Shown here one piece after another: positions 1 through 9,999 of a stretch of DNA of 64,000 bases. The stretch covers positions 70,261,737-70,325,736 of the forward strand of contig CM036170.1 of the NCBI GenBank assembly GCA_020631735.1, in the 5' to 3' direction. A program made the translations under genes and the position numbers. Every line of letters begins with the position of its first letter. The first letter of the stretch is position 1. The stretch comes from Saccharum officinarum (taxonomy: Eukaryota > Streptophyta > Magnoliopsida > Poales > Poaceae). Below the pieces are notes generated by a model, which worked only from the letters and a program-made list of their open reading frames with translations, searched no databases and was not told the DNA's origin.

Positions 1-270
1 AAGAGCAACTCTAAGAGTCTTATTATATCCTTCTATATTAATAAGGAGTAGAGATTTCGGTAAAATAAACCTCCAACAACTCCTTTGATTAGATCTCTAA
101 ATATTGACATCCTATTTTTCTAGTTTCTCGCTAGCCAAAGATGAAGGATGAAGCTGACTCTCCAAGTGCACATAGATATAGAGAAGCCGTTGAGGGTGGA
201 AAGGTATATAGAGTATTTTTTTTCAAATGGCTCTCCAAACAAGGATTGAGAGGGCGTGTTTAAGAAAAAC
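1..270. mobile_element. MITE-like repeat, copy 1 (cut by the window edge)
   Basis: This AT-rich block matches the block at 285-812 along its length, with the same order of landmarks: a start like GCAACTCTAAGAGTCTTATT, a middle with TCTCTAAATATTGACATCC, and an end with CTCTCCAAACAAGGATTGAG. Nothing in it looks coding. The outer end may lie before base 1. The paired copies and weakly inverted ends suggest a small non-autonomous DNA transposon. I cannot name the superfamily. Confidence 0.4.
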
Positions 271-284
271 TGTTAGACATACCC

Positions 285-812
285 TAAAAGTGACTCCAAT
301 AGTCTCTTTATATCCTTCCGTATTGATATAAATAGTAATATTGGTGAAAATTCCTCTAAAAACTTTTCAATTAGAAGCCTATTTGGTTCGTGACCACAAC
401 TTGCTATGCCACAAGTCACGCCATATATTTCTTCGACAGCTGTTTGCTTCATTGTCACAACTATGGCTCGCCATACTTCTTAGCACTCTGTCCCACATGT
501 TATAGGCCCATTCTTTTACGAAACTTTGGCACAAAGTGTGGTTGTAATTTTGCTCACCACACTTTCTTTGATAGCCACAGTTTGCTGAAGGTTAGACGTG
601 GCAAACTACGACAACAACCAAACATATCCTAGACTCTAAACACTGCCATCCTCTAAAGTTTCTCACAGATCAAAGATAGAGAGTGGGGCTGACTCTGTAC
701 AGAGAAGCTATTAGAGGATGGAAGATATGCAAAGCAACTTTTATTTTAATGACTCTCCAAATGACTAAATGAGGATTGGAGACAGAGTTTAAGAAGGAAT
801 ATTGGAACCTAA
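285..812. mobile_element. MITE-like repeat, copy 2, with a nested insertion
   Basis: This is a diverged copy of the block at 1-270. It begins near GACTCCAATAGTCTCTT and ends near AAGGAATATTGGAACC, whose reverse complement again reads TTCCAATATTCC, so the ends form an imperfect inverted repeat. It is about 255 bp longer than copy 1 because another element is inserted at 375-629. Copy 1 acts as the empty-site reference. Confidence 0.42.
375..629. mobile_element. 255-bp MITE nested in MITE-like copy 2 (TSD TAG)
   Basis: The copy at 1-270 reads straight through ATTAG-ATCTCTAAA, while copy 2 is interrupted between TAG (372-374) and a second TAG (630-632). The inserted segment ends in imperfect inverted repeats: GCCTATTTGGTT on the left and, reversed, GGATATGTTTGGTT on the right. 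A 3-bp duplication and ends of this kind are typical of the PIF/Harbinger (Tourist) group, but TAG is not the usual TWA target. The assignment to a superfamily is therefore an inference. Confidence 0.6.
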
Positions 813-815
813 TAC

Positions 816-2490
816 CACTGTTATGAAATTAGGTGTCGCTGCAAAGTCAATCGACATTCAGATACTGCTGCCTGCAGCTATCATTTAACGCCCGCGCTGT
901 TTAAATTGACTATCCACGAAAGCCAGGTCAAACAAAGGGACTGTCTTATGTTAATGCAAAGTATTTAAGCCACGACGTCTTTGCCGTGGCACTGCTGCGT
1001 CCGCCGGCCGTCTGGTCACCAGCCCAGTCACTACCGCAGCACCAACCAAACACGTCGTCGTGCGCGCTGATGTGGCTGACACGCCGGCCAGCCGGCGAAA
1101 AGCCTCGCCACCACCGCGGTCGCGCGGTCACTTTCGTCTTTCGTGGCGCAGCCCAGCGCTTACTACGAACTAGGTAGGAGACCGAAGGAAAAGCGGTCAG
1201 CCCTCCCACTGGCTTGTGAACGAAAAGAACGCGCACGTGAAGCGAATTGCCGAAATCGGTCACGTTCCCTGCACCAGCGCGAGCCTTTAATCTGATCAGA
1301 CACGCGTCGGCGTGGTGATCTGATCGGGGCACGCTAGTTGCGGATGGCCGAACTGCGGCTGCCGGGACGGGCAGGTGAAGAGGTGTCGGACCGGCGGCGC
1401 GGTGGGTCGTGTGGCCGCTGCCCGCTGGCCTGTTCGAAATGGCGTCGTGCGCTTGGAATTCCTATCGAGTCAAGCGGTGATTTGCTTGTTCCACATGGCA
1501 TCGCCGTGCGTAATTACTACTGCTCGCTGCAACCGCTCTTGTTCTTTTTTTTGCGTCCGTCTGGCCCGTTTGGATGTTTCGAATGCTGCTGCTCTGTACT
1601 AGTATCACTCCCTGTCCGGACTCTGGACTTCTGGAGGGGGCAAAAATGAAGAAGGAAACCGTGTTCTGACCGTGTCAGCAAGACGATATGCGATTGGAAA
1701 CAGCACATGTCGAAGGAAGCCAGGCGACCCTGATTGTCTGCTACTAGTCGCTCAGCTCGGGTAGAAAAGCCCACGAAGATAGTAAAGAGCTCCGGTATTG
1801 TCGGATGCAATCATCCAAGTGGCAGTCGACTGTTCAATGCCATGATCACATCGTCGACGCATGCATGGAGCATGTAGATGTGCTGTCTGATATCGACGAA
1901 TCGAGTCTAGTTAGTCATTGGCAATGCCATCGAAAGATGCTACAGTCACCTGCGAAGTGTTCAATGTGGAAGCCCGTTGTTGTCTGTCACGAAGGCACAT
2001 CACATTCACATTCGATCGACCAGTCGCCTGCTCTGACCACAAGGAATGTAATTACTAATCTCACAGCTGAGGTCCGTGGAACATGGGTTTTCACATCGAT
2101 GGATTGCATCACGAAATCCCGGTTAAACCTAGCAGAACCTGCTTATTAGTGCTTACACGAATTTTACTACTATCACACACGTGCTGCCCCCTGCATCCAG
2201 CGGAAGATGTTTTAACTTTTAAAGAAATGGTACGGTTGTTTCGTGTAAAGTCCCAGTTATAAGAACGATAAAACGATAGTTTAAGAACCGAAGCACCCTT
2301 GGATTCTCGCGAGCCCATGCTGGCCGTGTGGCCTGGCCATGGTCCTCCACTCTATACTAGGCCGGATCTCATTCTCGTGCACCCTCCTCACCCCTTGCTG
2401 TCGGCTGTCAACGCACTGTTTGCATGTTTCTCCTTCCCCTCCCGGCGCTCGCCCAGCCCGCCAGCCGACGTGATCCAATCAAGGCGGGGC
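816..2490. other. Intergenic DNA, no recognised gene
   Basis: The stretch is moderately GC-rich from about 960 to 1450 and has open frames up to 128 codons on both strands. None shows a recognisable domain, consistent codon use or plausible splice structure, so I read them as chance frames. I see no RNA gene and no clear transposon ends. Confidence 0.4.
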
Positions 2491-2542
2491 TGAGTCATCC
2501 TCGACCCATCCATCCCAGTCCTCCATCCCACGGCCGCCTTAT

Positions 2543-2557
2543 CACACACACACACAC
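2543..2557. repeat. (CA)7 microsatellite upstream of the U-box gene
   Basis: An uninterrupted CA run lies in pyrimidine-rich DNA. The sequence just after it (GGCTCTCAGTCTCAGCCCC) recurs almost unchanged at about 2994-3013, on the other side of the hAT MITE. Confidence 0.85.
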
Positions 2558-2673
2558 GGCTCTCAGTCTCAGCCCCTTCCCTCGCAGTCGCAGACGGAGA
2601 GGCTGCCGGAAATATTAAACCCCGAGCAGAGCATCACCATTAAACTTAGCACATGAAGCGCACCCATCACAGT

Positions 2674-2954
2674 CACTGGCGGAACCAGGGGTGGCCAGCA
2701 GGGGCCATGGCCACCCCCAACACAGTAAAAAAAGTTTAAATACCTTATAAATATTTCAATTTTAAAGCACAAAAATTATCATTTCACTTATTTTTATGAT
2801 AATATTATGACTTTTTAGTATGAATACTGAATATATAGGTAAAAGCATTGAAACCACTATTGAAATATACACATGATGTATATATTTATCACATTTATAA
2901 GGTGTCATTATATTGTATGGCTCCCCTTAATTAAAAGTCTTGGTTCCGCCTCTG
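2674..2954. mobile_element. hAT-type MITE in the promoter of the U-box gene
   Basis: The 281-bp element is flanked by a perfect 8-bp direct repeat, ATCACAGT (2666-2673 and 2955-2962). Its ends are inverted repeats, CACTGGCGGAACCAGG and (reversed right end) CAGAGGCGGAACCAAG, which match at 13 of 16 positions. An 8-bp target duplication and termini starting CA are the hallmarks of hAT transposons. There is no coding capacity, so it is a non-autonomous MITE. The interior is AT-rich apart from a GC-rich stretch just inside the left end. It lies 219 bp before the chosen ATG, immediately upstream of a TATA-like CTATAAGATAAG. Confidence 0.82.
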
Positions 2955-3173
2955 ATCACAGTGCTATAAGATAAGCGAACAAGATTCCTTCCGGCTCTCA
3001 AGTCTCAGCCCCATCTGCACACGCCTACTGCCCCCGTCATTTATGAGCCCCTCCTCTCTCTTTCTCTGTCTTCGCCTCGCCGCTCCGCCATCGTACGCAC
3101 GCCATCCCCACTAAACCAGCCGTTTCTCTAGGTGTTAGTTATACCGATACCGCGCTCAGCTGTTCCAACTCCA
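2955..3173 (+). promoter_or_regulatory. Putative core promoter and 5' leader of the U-box gene
   Basis: Directly after the MITE target duplication comes GCTATAAGATAAG (about 2963-2975), the best TATA-like match. A pyrimidine-rich leader (CCCTCCTCTCTCTTTCTCTG at about 3050-3070) follows, as is common in plant 5' UTRs. The segment 2994-3013 resembles 2560-2578 before the MITE. The transcription start cannot be placed from sequence. Confidence 0.4.
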
Positions 3174-5273
3174 ATGGCCATGCCCAACCCACGAACGGTG
3201 TTGACCTCCGCGCCGTCACCGCCCGCCGGCTGCTCCACCTCCTCCTGGTCGTCGGCGGCGGAGTTCATGGCGCCGGCGCCTCCGTCGCCGTCCGACGGGG
3301 AGCTGCTGCGCTCGCTGCACCGCCTGGCGCGGGACCTGTCGGTGGCCGCCGAGACGCCGGCCCCGTTCCTGCGCGGCGCGCTCGCGTCCATCACCAGGCG
3401 GTCCAGGCTCCTGGCCGCCGCGTTCGACGACCTGGTCCTGTGCGCCGCGGCGGCCGGGGACGTGCCGCGGTCCGCGTCGCTGTGCCTCCGTGAGGTGCTC
3501 CTCGTGCTGCAGCGCTTCAAGGCGCTGGCCGCCGACTGCGCCGCGCGGAGCCGGATGCGGCTGCTGCTGCAGTCGGACGAGATCGAGGAGGAGGTGCGGG
3601 AGCTGCACCAGGACCTGGCCACGCTGCTCGACCTCCTGCCCGTCGTCGAGCTGGGCCTCGCCGAGGACGTCGTGGACCTGCTGGACCTCGCGTCGCGCCA
3701 GTGCAGGCGGTTCGCGCCGTCTGTGTCTGTCCTGGCGGAGCAGGCTCTCAAGGCCAGAGTGCTCTCGCTGATACAGGAGATTGAGCGGGAGATCGTGCCG
3801 GAGCGGGACAGGCTGCGGGAGATTCTGGAGGAGGTGGGCATCAACGACCCGGCGACCTGCAGCGAGGAGATCGAGAGCCTCGAGCGGGAGATCGGTGACC
3901 GCGCCTCGGAGAGGTGGACGGACGCCATGATCGCGCTCGTCGGTCTGCTGCGGTACGCCAAGTGCGTCCTGTTCAGCGCCACGCCCCGGCCTTCTTCGGA
4001 TTCCAAGCCGGACCCCGAGGTCGACGAAGAAGGGGAGCCCCCGGCGCCGCCGCCGGACTTCCGCTGCCCCATCACCCTCGACATCATGCGCGAGCCCGTC
4101 GTCGTCGCCAGCGGCCAGACGTACGACCGGGAGTCCATCTTCCGGTGGCTCGACTCCGGCAAGTCAACGTGCCCCAAGACAGGGCAGGTCCTTACCGTTT
4201 TGGAGCTGGTGCCCAACAAGGCGCTCAAGAACCTCATCGCTAAGTGGTGCCGGGAGAACGGCGTTGCCATGGAGAGCAGCGAGGCGAGCAAGAGCGAGCC
4301 GGCGCAGGCGGTGGCCGCTAACAAGGCGGCGCTGGAGGCGGCGCGCATGACGGCGTCGTTCCTCGTGAAGAAGCTCGCCATCTCGTTCTCCCCTGACGCG
4401 GCCAACCGCGTGGTGCACGAGATCCGGCTGCTGTCCAAGTCCGGCGCCGACAGCCGCGCGTTCGTCGGGGAGGCCGGAGCCGTGCCGCTGCTGGTGCCCC
4501 TGCTCTACTCCGAGGACGCCGGGCTCCAGCTCAACGCCGTCACGGCGCTGCTGAACCTCTCCATCCTGGAGGCCAACAAGAAGCGCATCATGCACGCCGA
4601 GGGCGCCGTGGAGGCGGTGGCCCACATCATGAGCTCCGGCGCGACGTGGCGCGCCAAGGAGAATGCGGCGGCCGCCGTGCTCAGCCTGGCGTCCGTCCAT
4701 ACCTACCGGCGCCGCCTCGGCCGGAACCTGTCGATCGTGGAGAAGCTGGTGCATCTGGTCCGCACCGGCCCAACGAGCACCAAGAAAGACGCGCTGGCCG
4801 CGCTGCTGTCGCTGGCGGGGGAGAGGGAGAACGTGGGAAAACTCGTGGACGCCGGCGTCGCGCAGGCGGCGCTGTCCGCGATCAGCGAGGAGGAGACCGC
4901 GGCCGCGGTGCTGGCCGCGCTGGCGAAGCGCGGCGGCGCGGAGGCGATCGTGGGCATCGACGGCGCCGTGGCGCGGCTGGTGGCCGAGATGCGGCGCGGC
5001 ACGGAGTGGGCCAGGGAGAACGCGACGGCGGCGCTGGTGCTCCTGTGCCGGCGGCTGGGCGCGCGCGCGGTGACGCAGGTGATGGCCGTGCCAGGCGTGG
5101 AGTGGGCCATCTGGGAGCTGATGGGCACCGGCACGGAGCGCGCCCGCCGCAAGGCCGCGTCGCTCGGCAGGATATGCCGCCGGTGGGCCGCCGCCTCGGC
5201 CGCCGACGGCGAGCGGGGCAGCGTGTGCCCGGCCGCCAGCAGCGTCGTGCCTCCGGCCATGATGGCGTCGTAA
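3174..5273 (+). CDS. U-box domain/ARM-repeat E3 ubiquitin ligase (plant PUB family, PUB16/17-like)
   Basis: Single-exon gene of 699 codons. The open frame reaches back to a GTG at 3132, but the first ATG is at 3174 (a second at 3180), so I start there. Residues about 43-265 are Leu/Glu-rich and helical, as in the U-box N-terminal (UND) region. An acidic, Pro-rich linker covers about 267-293. The U-box spans about 294-364 and begins DFRCPI, with DIMREPV, the GQTYDR motif, W325, the CPKTGQ turn and the VPNKALKNLI helix, all conserved U-box positions for E2 docking. From about 380 to 660, Leu/Ala-rich repeats such as AVTALLNLSI and ENAAAAVLSLAS fit ARM repeats, which bind substrates. The expected role is cytosolic or nuclear E3 transfer of ubiquitin from E2 to an ARM-bound target. 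Relatives act in defence, cell death and hormone responses, but the substrate here is unknown. Third codon positions are strongly G/C. No frameshift or missing core residue is visible. The layout resembles Arabidopsis PUB16/PUB17; orthology is unproven. Confidence 0.95.
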   Translation: MAMPNPRTVLTSAPSPPAGCSTSSWSSAAEFMAPAPPSPSDGELLRSLHRLARDLSVAAETPAPFLRGALASITRRSRLLAAAFDDLVLCAAAAGDVPRSASLCLREVLLVLQRFKALAADCAARSRMRLLLQSDEIEEEVRELHQDLATLLDLLPVVELGLAEDVVDLLDLASRQCRRFAPSVSVLAEQALKARVLSLIQEIEREIVPERDRLREILEEVGINDPATCSEEIESLEREIGDRASERWTDAMIALVGLLRYAKCVLFSATPRPSSDSKPDPEVDEEGEPPAPPPDFRCPITLDIMREPVVVASGQTYDRESIFRWLDSGKSTCPKTGQVLTVLELVPNKALKNLIAKWCRENGVAMESSEASKSEPAQAVAANKAALEAARMTASFLVKKLAISFSPDAANRVVHEIRLLSKSGADSRAFVGEAGAVPLLVPLLYSEDAGLQLNAVTALLNLSILEANKKRIMHAEGAVEAVAHIMSSGATWRAKENAAAAVLSLASVHTYRRRLGRNLSIVEKLVHLVRTGPTSTKKDALAALLSLAGERENVGKLVDAGVAQAALSAISEEETAAAVLAALAKRGGAEAIVGIDGAVARLVAEMRRGTEWARENATAALVLLCRRLGARAVTQVMAVPGVEWAIWELMGTGTERARRKAASLGRICRRWAAASAADGERGSVCPAASSVVPPAMMAS

Positions 5274-5723
5274 TCAAGGCTAGCCAAGGGCAATGCCAGA
5301 TAGGATAAAGCTCGGATTAAACGAATTTTTTCCCCTCTTCTCCTCCTCATGTACAAAATTTGCTTAGGCTGTCACGATTCTTTGATCAGAGAGTGATAAT
5401 GGTGAGTGGTCGATCAACTGTGCATACGGAGCTCTTACTGTACCAATGTAGTTTGTTCCTCTGTCTCCACCAAAATTTCCTACATTATTCTTCATTCATC
5501 AGCGGGCAGCGGCTCTAATATATAGTACTACAATGAAAATGGCTTTAGTATTTGACTCCTACTTGGCTGACTCCATTTGCTGGGCTGTCGCGACGTCTGA
5601 CCTACTGTTCGATACCGAGGGAAAGCAACGGGGATTTGTTCCGATTTGCCATGTGATGGGGCCAGACCGTCTGCTTTGTTCCGTGATCCAACGTAACAGC
5701 TTAGCGCTTTTAGCTTTGGGTTA
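5274..5723 (+). other. 3' flank of the U-box gene
   Basis: This is probably 3' UTR followed by intergenic sequence. No canonical AATAAA is present close to the stop; weaker variants such as GGATAAAG (about 5303) and GATTAAACG (about 5314) occur. Short frames after 5528 have no recognisable product. Confidence 0.45.
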
Positions 5724-6862
5724 GGGGGCGCTAGCGCCCGGACCGCCCAGCTCCAGGCGGCGTCCGGACGCACCCCCTCTCCCCTCACTCGCCAGCTCCC
5801 GCCCCGCGCTGCCTGCACAGAAGAAGCGAAAAAGGAAAAGAGAAAAAGGAACCCGCTTGCCCTTCCTCCACTCGCCGCGGAAGGAAGACGGGGGCGCCCG
5901 CAAGCGCACGGGATCCGCCCACTGTCAACTCACCACCACAACCTGCTCCCTACCCCCAGCTCATCCCCCCGCATGCCCGCTGCAACATAAGGGTGAAAAG
6001 ACGCTGAAACACCATAAACGTAGTATTGCAACAATGCCCAACGAACTGCTTCACCAATAGATTCAAGCAGTTGAAACATATAAATTGCAACAATAAAAAA
6101 GGTAAAAAGATCTAACACTGAGACGATGGAGTTAAAACACCTTGAACATGTTATTGAAACAAACAAGAAAAATAGCTGAAATATTTTGCTGAAGCTGCTG
6201 AAACACAATGAAACATATTACTACAACACCACCTGAACACCTACTGCAACATCGACTCAAAACTACTGCAACATCCACAGAGAACCGTTGCAACAACGGC
6301 GAGATCTGAACCCGCTCGCCGGAACCCTAGCCACCACCAAACCATTAGATCCAGAGGAGGGGGAGAAGAAGGAGGAGGAGGAGGAGGGGTAGGAAGAGGA
6401 GGGACCAGATCGAGATCCAGAGGGAGGAAGCAGGGGGAGGGAGGCCTCAGATCGAGATCCCTCTCCACCTACCTCGTCAGAACCGCACCGTCGTCCTCGT
6501 CTCTAGAAACATGGAGGTAAGAGAGCGAGCGAGAGAGAGAGAGCAGGGAGAGAGGGGACGCGCGCGGCTCGCGGCTCGCCGGAAGCTGTCGCCATCGCCC
6601 ACGGCTCCGGCGGCATAGAGGAGCTGGAGGTCGCAGCGGGGAGGAAGGGAGAGGGGGGAGGGAGGAAGGAAGGGAGGGGCAGCTCGTCAGCATGGGAGAG
6701 GAGGCGTGCGGGTGCGGCGCGCGTTGGAGCGGCGGAGCAGCTCGTAGAAGGAGGCATGCGAGCGCGAGCGAGAAGATAAGATGGAAGAGGAGACGAGCGA
6801 ATAGATGCGGGCGAGCGAGTGGATACGGAGCGTCCGGCGCGAGTCGGACGTCCTCTGTATAT
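5724..6862 (+). mobile_element. Composite GC-rich repeat with TGCAACAT/TGAAACAT motif array (copy A)
   Basis: The unit starts with a GC-rich palindromic run (GGGCGCTAGCGCCCGGACC), continues as a C-rich arm, then an AT-richer core (about 5980-6297), then a purine-rich arm (GGA-type runs about 6353-6430), and ends near GAGCGTCCGGCGCGAGTCGG. The core holds many variants of TGCAACAT and TGAAACAT spaced about 20-35 bp. A second unit with the same design, reversed, lies at about 10000-11206. Repetition of the architecture and motifs argues for a DNA transposon family, perhaps Mutator-like. Exact ends and any target duplication are not resolved. Open frames over it are by-products of base composition. 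Confidence 0.5.
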
Positions 6863-9504
6863 CGTTACCGTTTGGGTTATCATTGATGGGGCCTCCCGCT
6901 CCGTGCCCTGCGCGAGTGATTGCCGGTGATGATCGGGACCAGGAACCAGGCACGCTTTTCCTTCCATCTGCGCATTGCTGGCGCGAACATGTGATTTGCG
7001 AGGAGCAGACGGGGTTTCCACTGCACGGTACGGATAATCTGGCACTCTACCGCTACGCCACGAACGCCTCGCGGGCACGGGCAGGTGGGCAGGTGCAGAC
7101 ACCGGCGACCAGCGAAGCGCCGCGCAGGTGCGGCCGTGCGCACGGCGCCGGCTTCTGCGCCGCCGGCTGCCGACCAGCCCGTGGTTTCTTTTTGGGAGGA
7201 TTTGATGATGCGGCCAGACAGGACAGCTGCTTGGATCATTTTTTGCGCGAGTGCGCGGCTCGTCCTCGTTCTTTTGCAGCAGCTTGCCGAATTTGACTTG
7301 CCCATCTCGATCAAGCCGGGCGCTTTCGCGGAGGAGTAGATGGTTCAAGAATATCTTACGAAGCACGGAAGCACGCCCCTTACGAGTAGCTTCCTTCCTA
7401 GTGTTGAAAAGCCGAGGAATGCTGCTGTTCCCTGTCATGCTGCTTTTTCTGATCGGTGTGGCACCGTTTTGTCCGTTCTCTGCGTCTCTTCTCCGTTCTC
7501 CCAGACGACTGAATTTGCTTCCGTGGAGAAACACTTTTGCCAAATCAGCAGGGTTGCAGCTTGTTTATTACAAAACTATACAGAAGTCCACTGTTGGAAC
7601 CATTCCAAAACAAAGCCAATTGGCGCCATAATTTCTTGTTGACCTGTGCATGGAGCGATAACATTAAGGTTGATGTTGATCTCACCAGAGAAATTCAAGT
7701 GCTGACGAAGTTGAACATATGTAACTAACGTTTATTTTTTAAAAGAAAACGTAAGCAGCTCAGATTCTAGAACAAAAGCACTTGTTCTTTATTATTCCAT
7801 TTTAAACCTGCTGGCAGGACCTCTCGCCTTTTTCATCGTTATCGTCCTGTTTGCTGAATGGTTTCTGGCTGATGCTGATTTGTTGTGAGAGAAAAACACT
7901 GTTGAATGACTAGCTGATAAGCACAAACGAACAGGGTGATTCATAAGAGGGCGAAACAAGCAAACGTTTTTTAAAAACTTGCCCGACACGTTGCAGGCCA
8001 ATTAACAAGAATTTCACGCCGTCAATTCTAGTTCACGTCGCAGGAGAGTAATCAGCACTGACATGGTGCTTATATCACCAATAGATATTAAAAAAACAAC
8101 GGTGGCAGCGACAAATGAACAGAAGCTGAACAGCAGGAGACAAGGCGGTATATACAAAGTGGCATGATACCCGAACCATCGTTCCTAGCCTGTAAACGCA
8201 TCTATCTCGTCTAGTCAAAAAGGAACAGACCGATGGGGAATATCTTCATACTGTTACTCTGTTATTAGTACCTGTTTCTGGTTTATCAAGAAAATCTGGT
8301 TTCCAAATGTCAATTTGGTCAGGATCACTATCGCTATCACTGCGAGGTCGAGTAATGACTCGCATCTTGCTTTTCTTTTTGGACTGGTCGCAGCTTACAG
8401 CCTCCGGAGGTCGCGAAAAACCTGATCAGAAACATGTCGTTTTTGCAGCCGCAAAGCGGGAGGCGGCGTGGCGGGATGCTGCGTGGCGCGGGCAGCGGCC
8501 ACTGCCGCTCAAACCCGTGTGCCCTGTGCGTCCACAGAAATGACAACCGGAGATTTAAGTCCGTTGAAATTCGGCTCGATTCGCCCGTTGCCCACACATT
8601 TCAGTCGTTTTCGTGTTGCTCCCGATGGTGATCACGGCGTCGTTCGTCGAATCGAAACGAGCCGCTGAACCTGAGCCATGCCATTTTCATGCAGCATCCT
8701 GGACGCGCAAGGCATGGGACTCGCCTCTCGCCATACGCGCCCAGCTAGCGGCCTGACCGGCGTCATGGTTCATGAACCGCATTACTCGAGCAAACATGTG
8801 ATCTGATTCTGTTCATCGTTGCTGACAGCACTGCAACGTGGACCACGGGGAGTTCTGTTCACTATGAGCAGCACAGCTGCACATACAGGGACGAATTCCA
8901 GTTCCAGTGAGCTACCTTGTCCTCCTGATACGTCACTCGATCAGCTACGTGCCTGTAACTCTGTTATTATGCAGTTGGAGGCAGTCTTGAGATAACCTGA
9001 ACTAGGTTTCGCGAATAAAGAGTATTTTCAGGACATCACACCGGAGACTCGGAGTAAAGCTCATATCAGACAGAACTGAAGAACAAGGGTGACCTGTGAA
9101 CATCGATGAAAGGGGCCAGAGCTCGAATGCCATCAGCGTGCCGAGCCAAATCCTAGATATTCTCTTTTACCATGCTCGCTTGGCCCCGCCCTGCCCAAGC
9201 CTTATCGTTTTATCGACTTGTTTTGATTTTGTGATTATCCAGATGGTTAGCTTTCAGTACTCAGAGTGGTCTACATGTTGATTGTTTATTGCTAATAATC
9301 TCGGATTTGTCAACTTACGTCCCTTTCACAGTTTCACTGAGTGAACGTCATCGTCTTATCTCCCAAGGGATAAAAATACGAGCTTCTGGCGCCATTCAGA
9401 AAAAGTGCATCTGCTGCTGCAGCTGTATTGTGCAGTTGCAGTCTTGCAGATGATGTGCAGTCCGTCCAATGCTACTGCAAATATATTCCAAGATCTCAAC
9501 ATTA
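6863..9504. other. Intergenic DNA, no recognised gene
   Basis: The part from 6880 to 7340 is GC-rich with overlapping frames on both strands, including a 346-codon minus frame that is mostly Arg/Ser/Pro, so no product is supported. From 7350 to 9500 the composition is mixed and I see no domain, RNA gene or clear transposon end. A small palindrome (ACGTTTATTTTTTAAAAGAAAACGT-like) lies at about 7729-7753. Confidence 0.4.
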
Positions 9505-9842
9505 GGGGGTGTTTAATTCCTTTAGTGAAAAATTTTATGGTGTCACATCGGATATTTTATGGGGTTAGAAGAGGTGTTCGGATATTAATAAAAAAACTAA
9601 TTACATAACTTGTCTGTAAACCGCGAGACGAATTTACTGAGCCTAATTAATTCACCATTAGCACGTGTATACTGTAGCACTTTATTATCAAATCATGGAC
9701 TAATTAGGCTTAAAAAATCGTCTGGCAAATTTATCGTAATCTGTGTAATTAACTATTTTTTCGTCTACATTTAGTACTTCATGCATGTGTCTAAATATCT
9801 GATGTGACGGGGTGAAAAATTGGAGATGAACTAAACATGGCC
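9505..9842. mobile_element. Tourist-like MITE, 338 bp
   Basis: The element matches the MITE at 14786-15125 along its length, sharing TTAATAAAAAACTAATTAC-like, GCCTAATTAATTC and GACTAATTAGGCTTAAAAAA blocks. The left end GGGGTGTTTAATTCC and right end GAACTAAACATGGCC are inverted relative to each other. Flanks are TTA on the left and TCA on the right, a decayed 3-bp duplication. No coding capacity. This family is abundant in grass genomes and is thought to be mobilised by PIF/Harbinger-type transposases. Confidence 0.75.
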
Positions 9843-9999
9843 TCAAATGTTTTGACTTTAAATACATTCTGCGTATTATTTCGGATAGTGCATCATCAGC
9901 CATCACGGGCCACAGACAGGGAAGTAGACTTTTGTGAGCTTGCGCATTCCATCTGGTTTTCTGGCATTTAGTTTTCGATAATGATATCGCGCCGGAGTC

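Noticed and set aside
1338..2149. Small genes upstream of the U-box gene (frames of 97-114 codons)
   Set aside because: There is no domain, no repeatable codon bias, overlapping frames occur on both strands, and no promoter or splice signals stand out.
3132..3173. Upstream extension of the U-box reading frame from a GTG at 3132
   Set aside because: Plant genes start at ATG. The first in-frame ATG is at 3174, and the extra 14 residues have no family match.
3128..4438. 436-codon minus-strand frame opposite the U-box gene
   Set aside because: It is a compositional shadow of a GC-rich coding sequence, Ser/Arg-rich with no domain.
6503..7543. 346-codon minus-strand frame
   Set aside because: It crosses the border of a transposon-like repeat and is dominated by Arg, Ser and Pro from biased composition. 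No domain or transcript features are visible.
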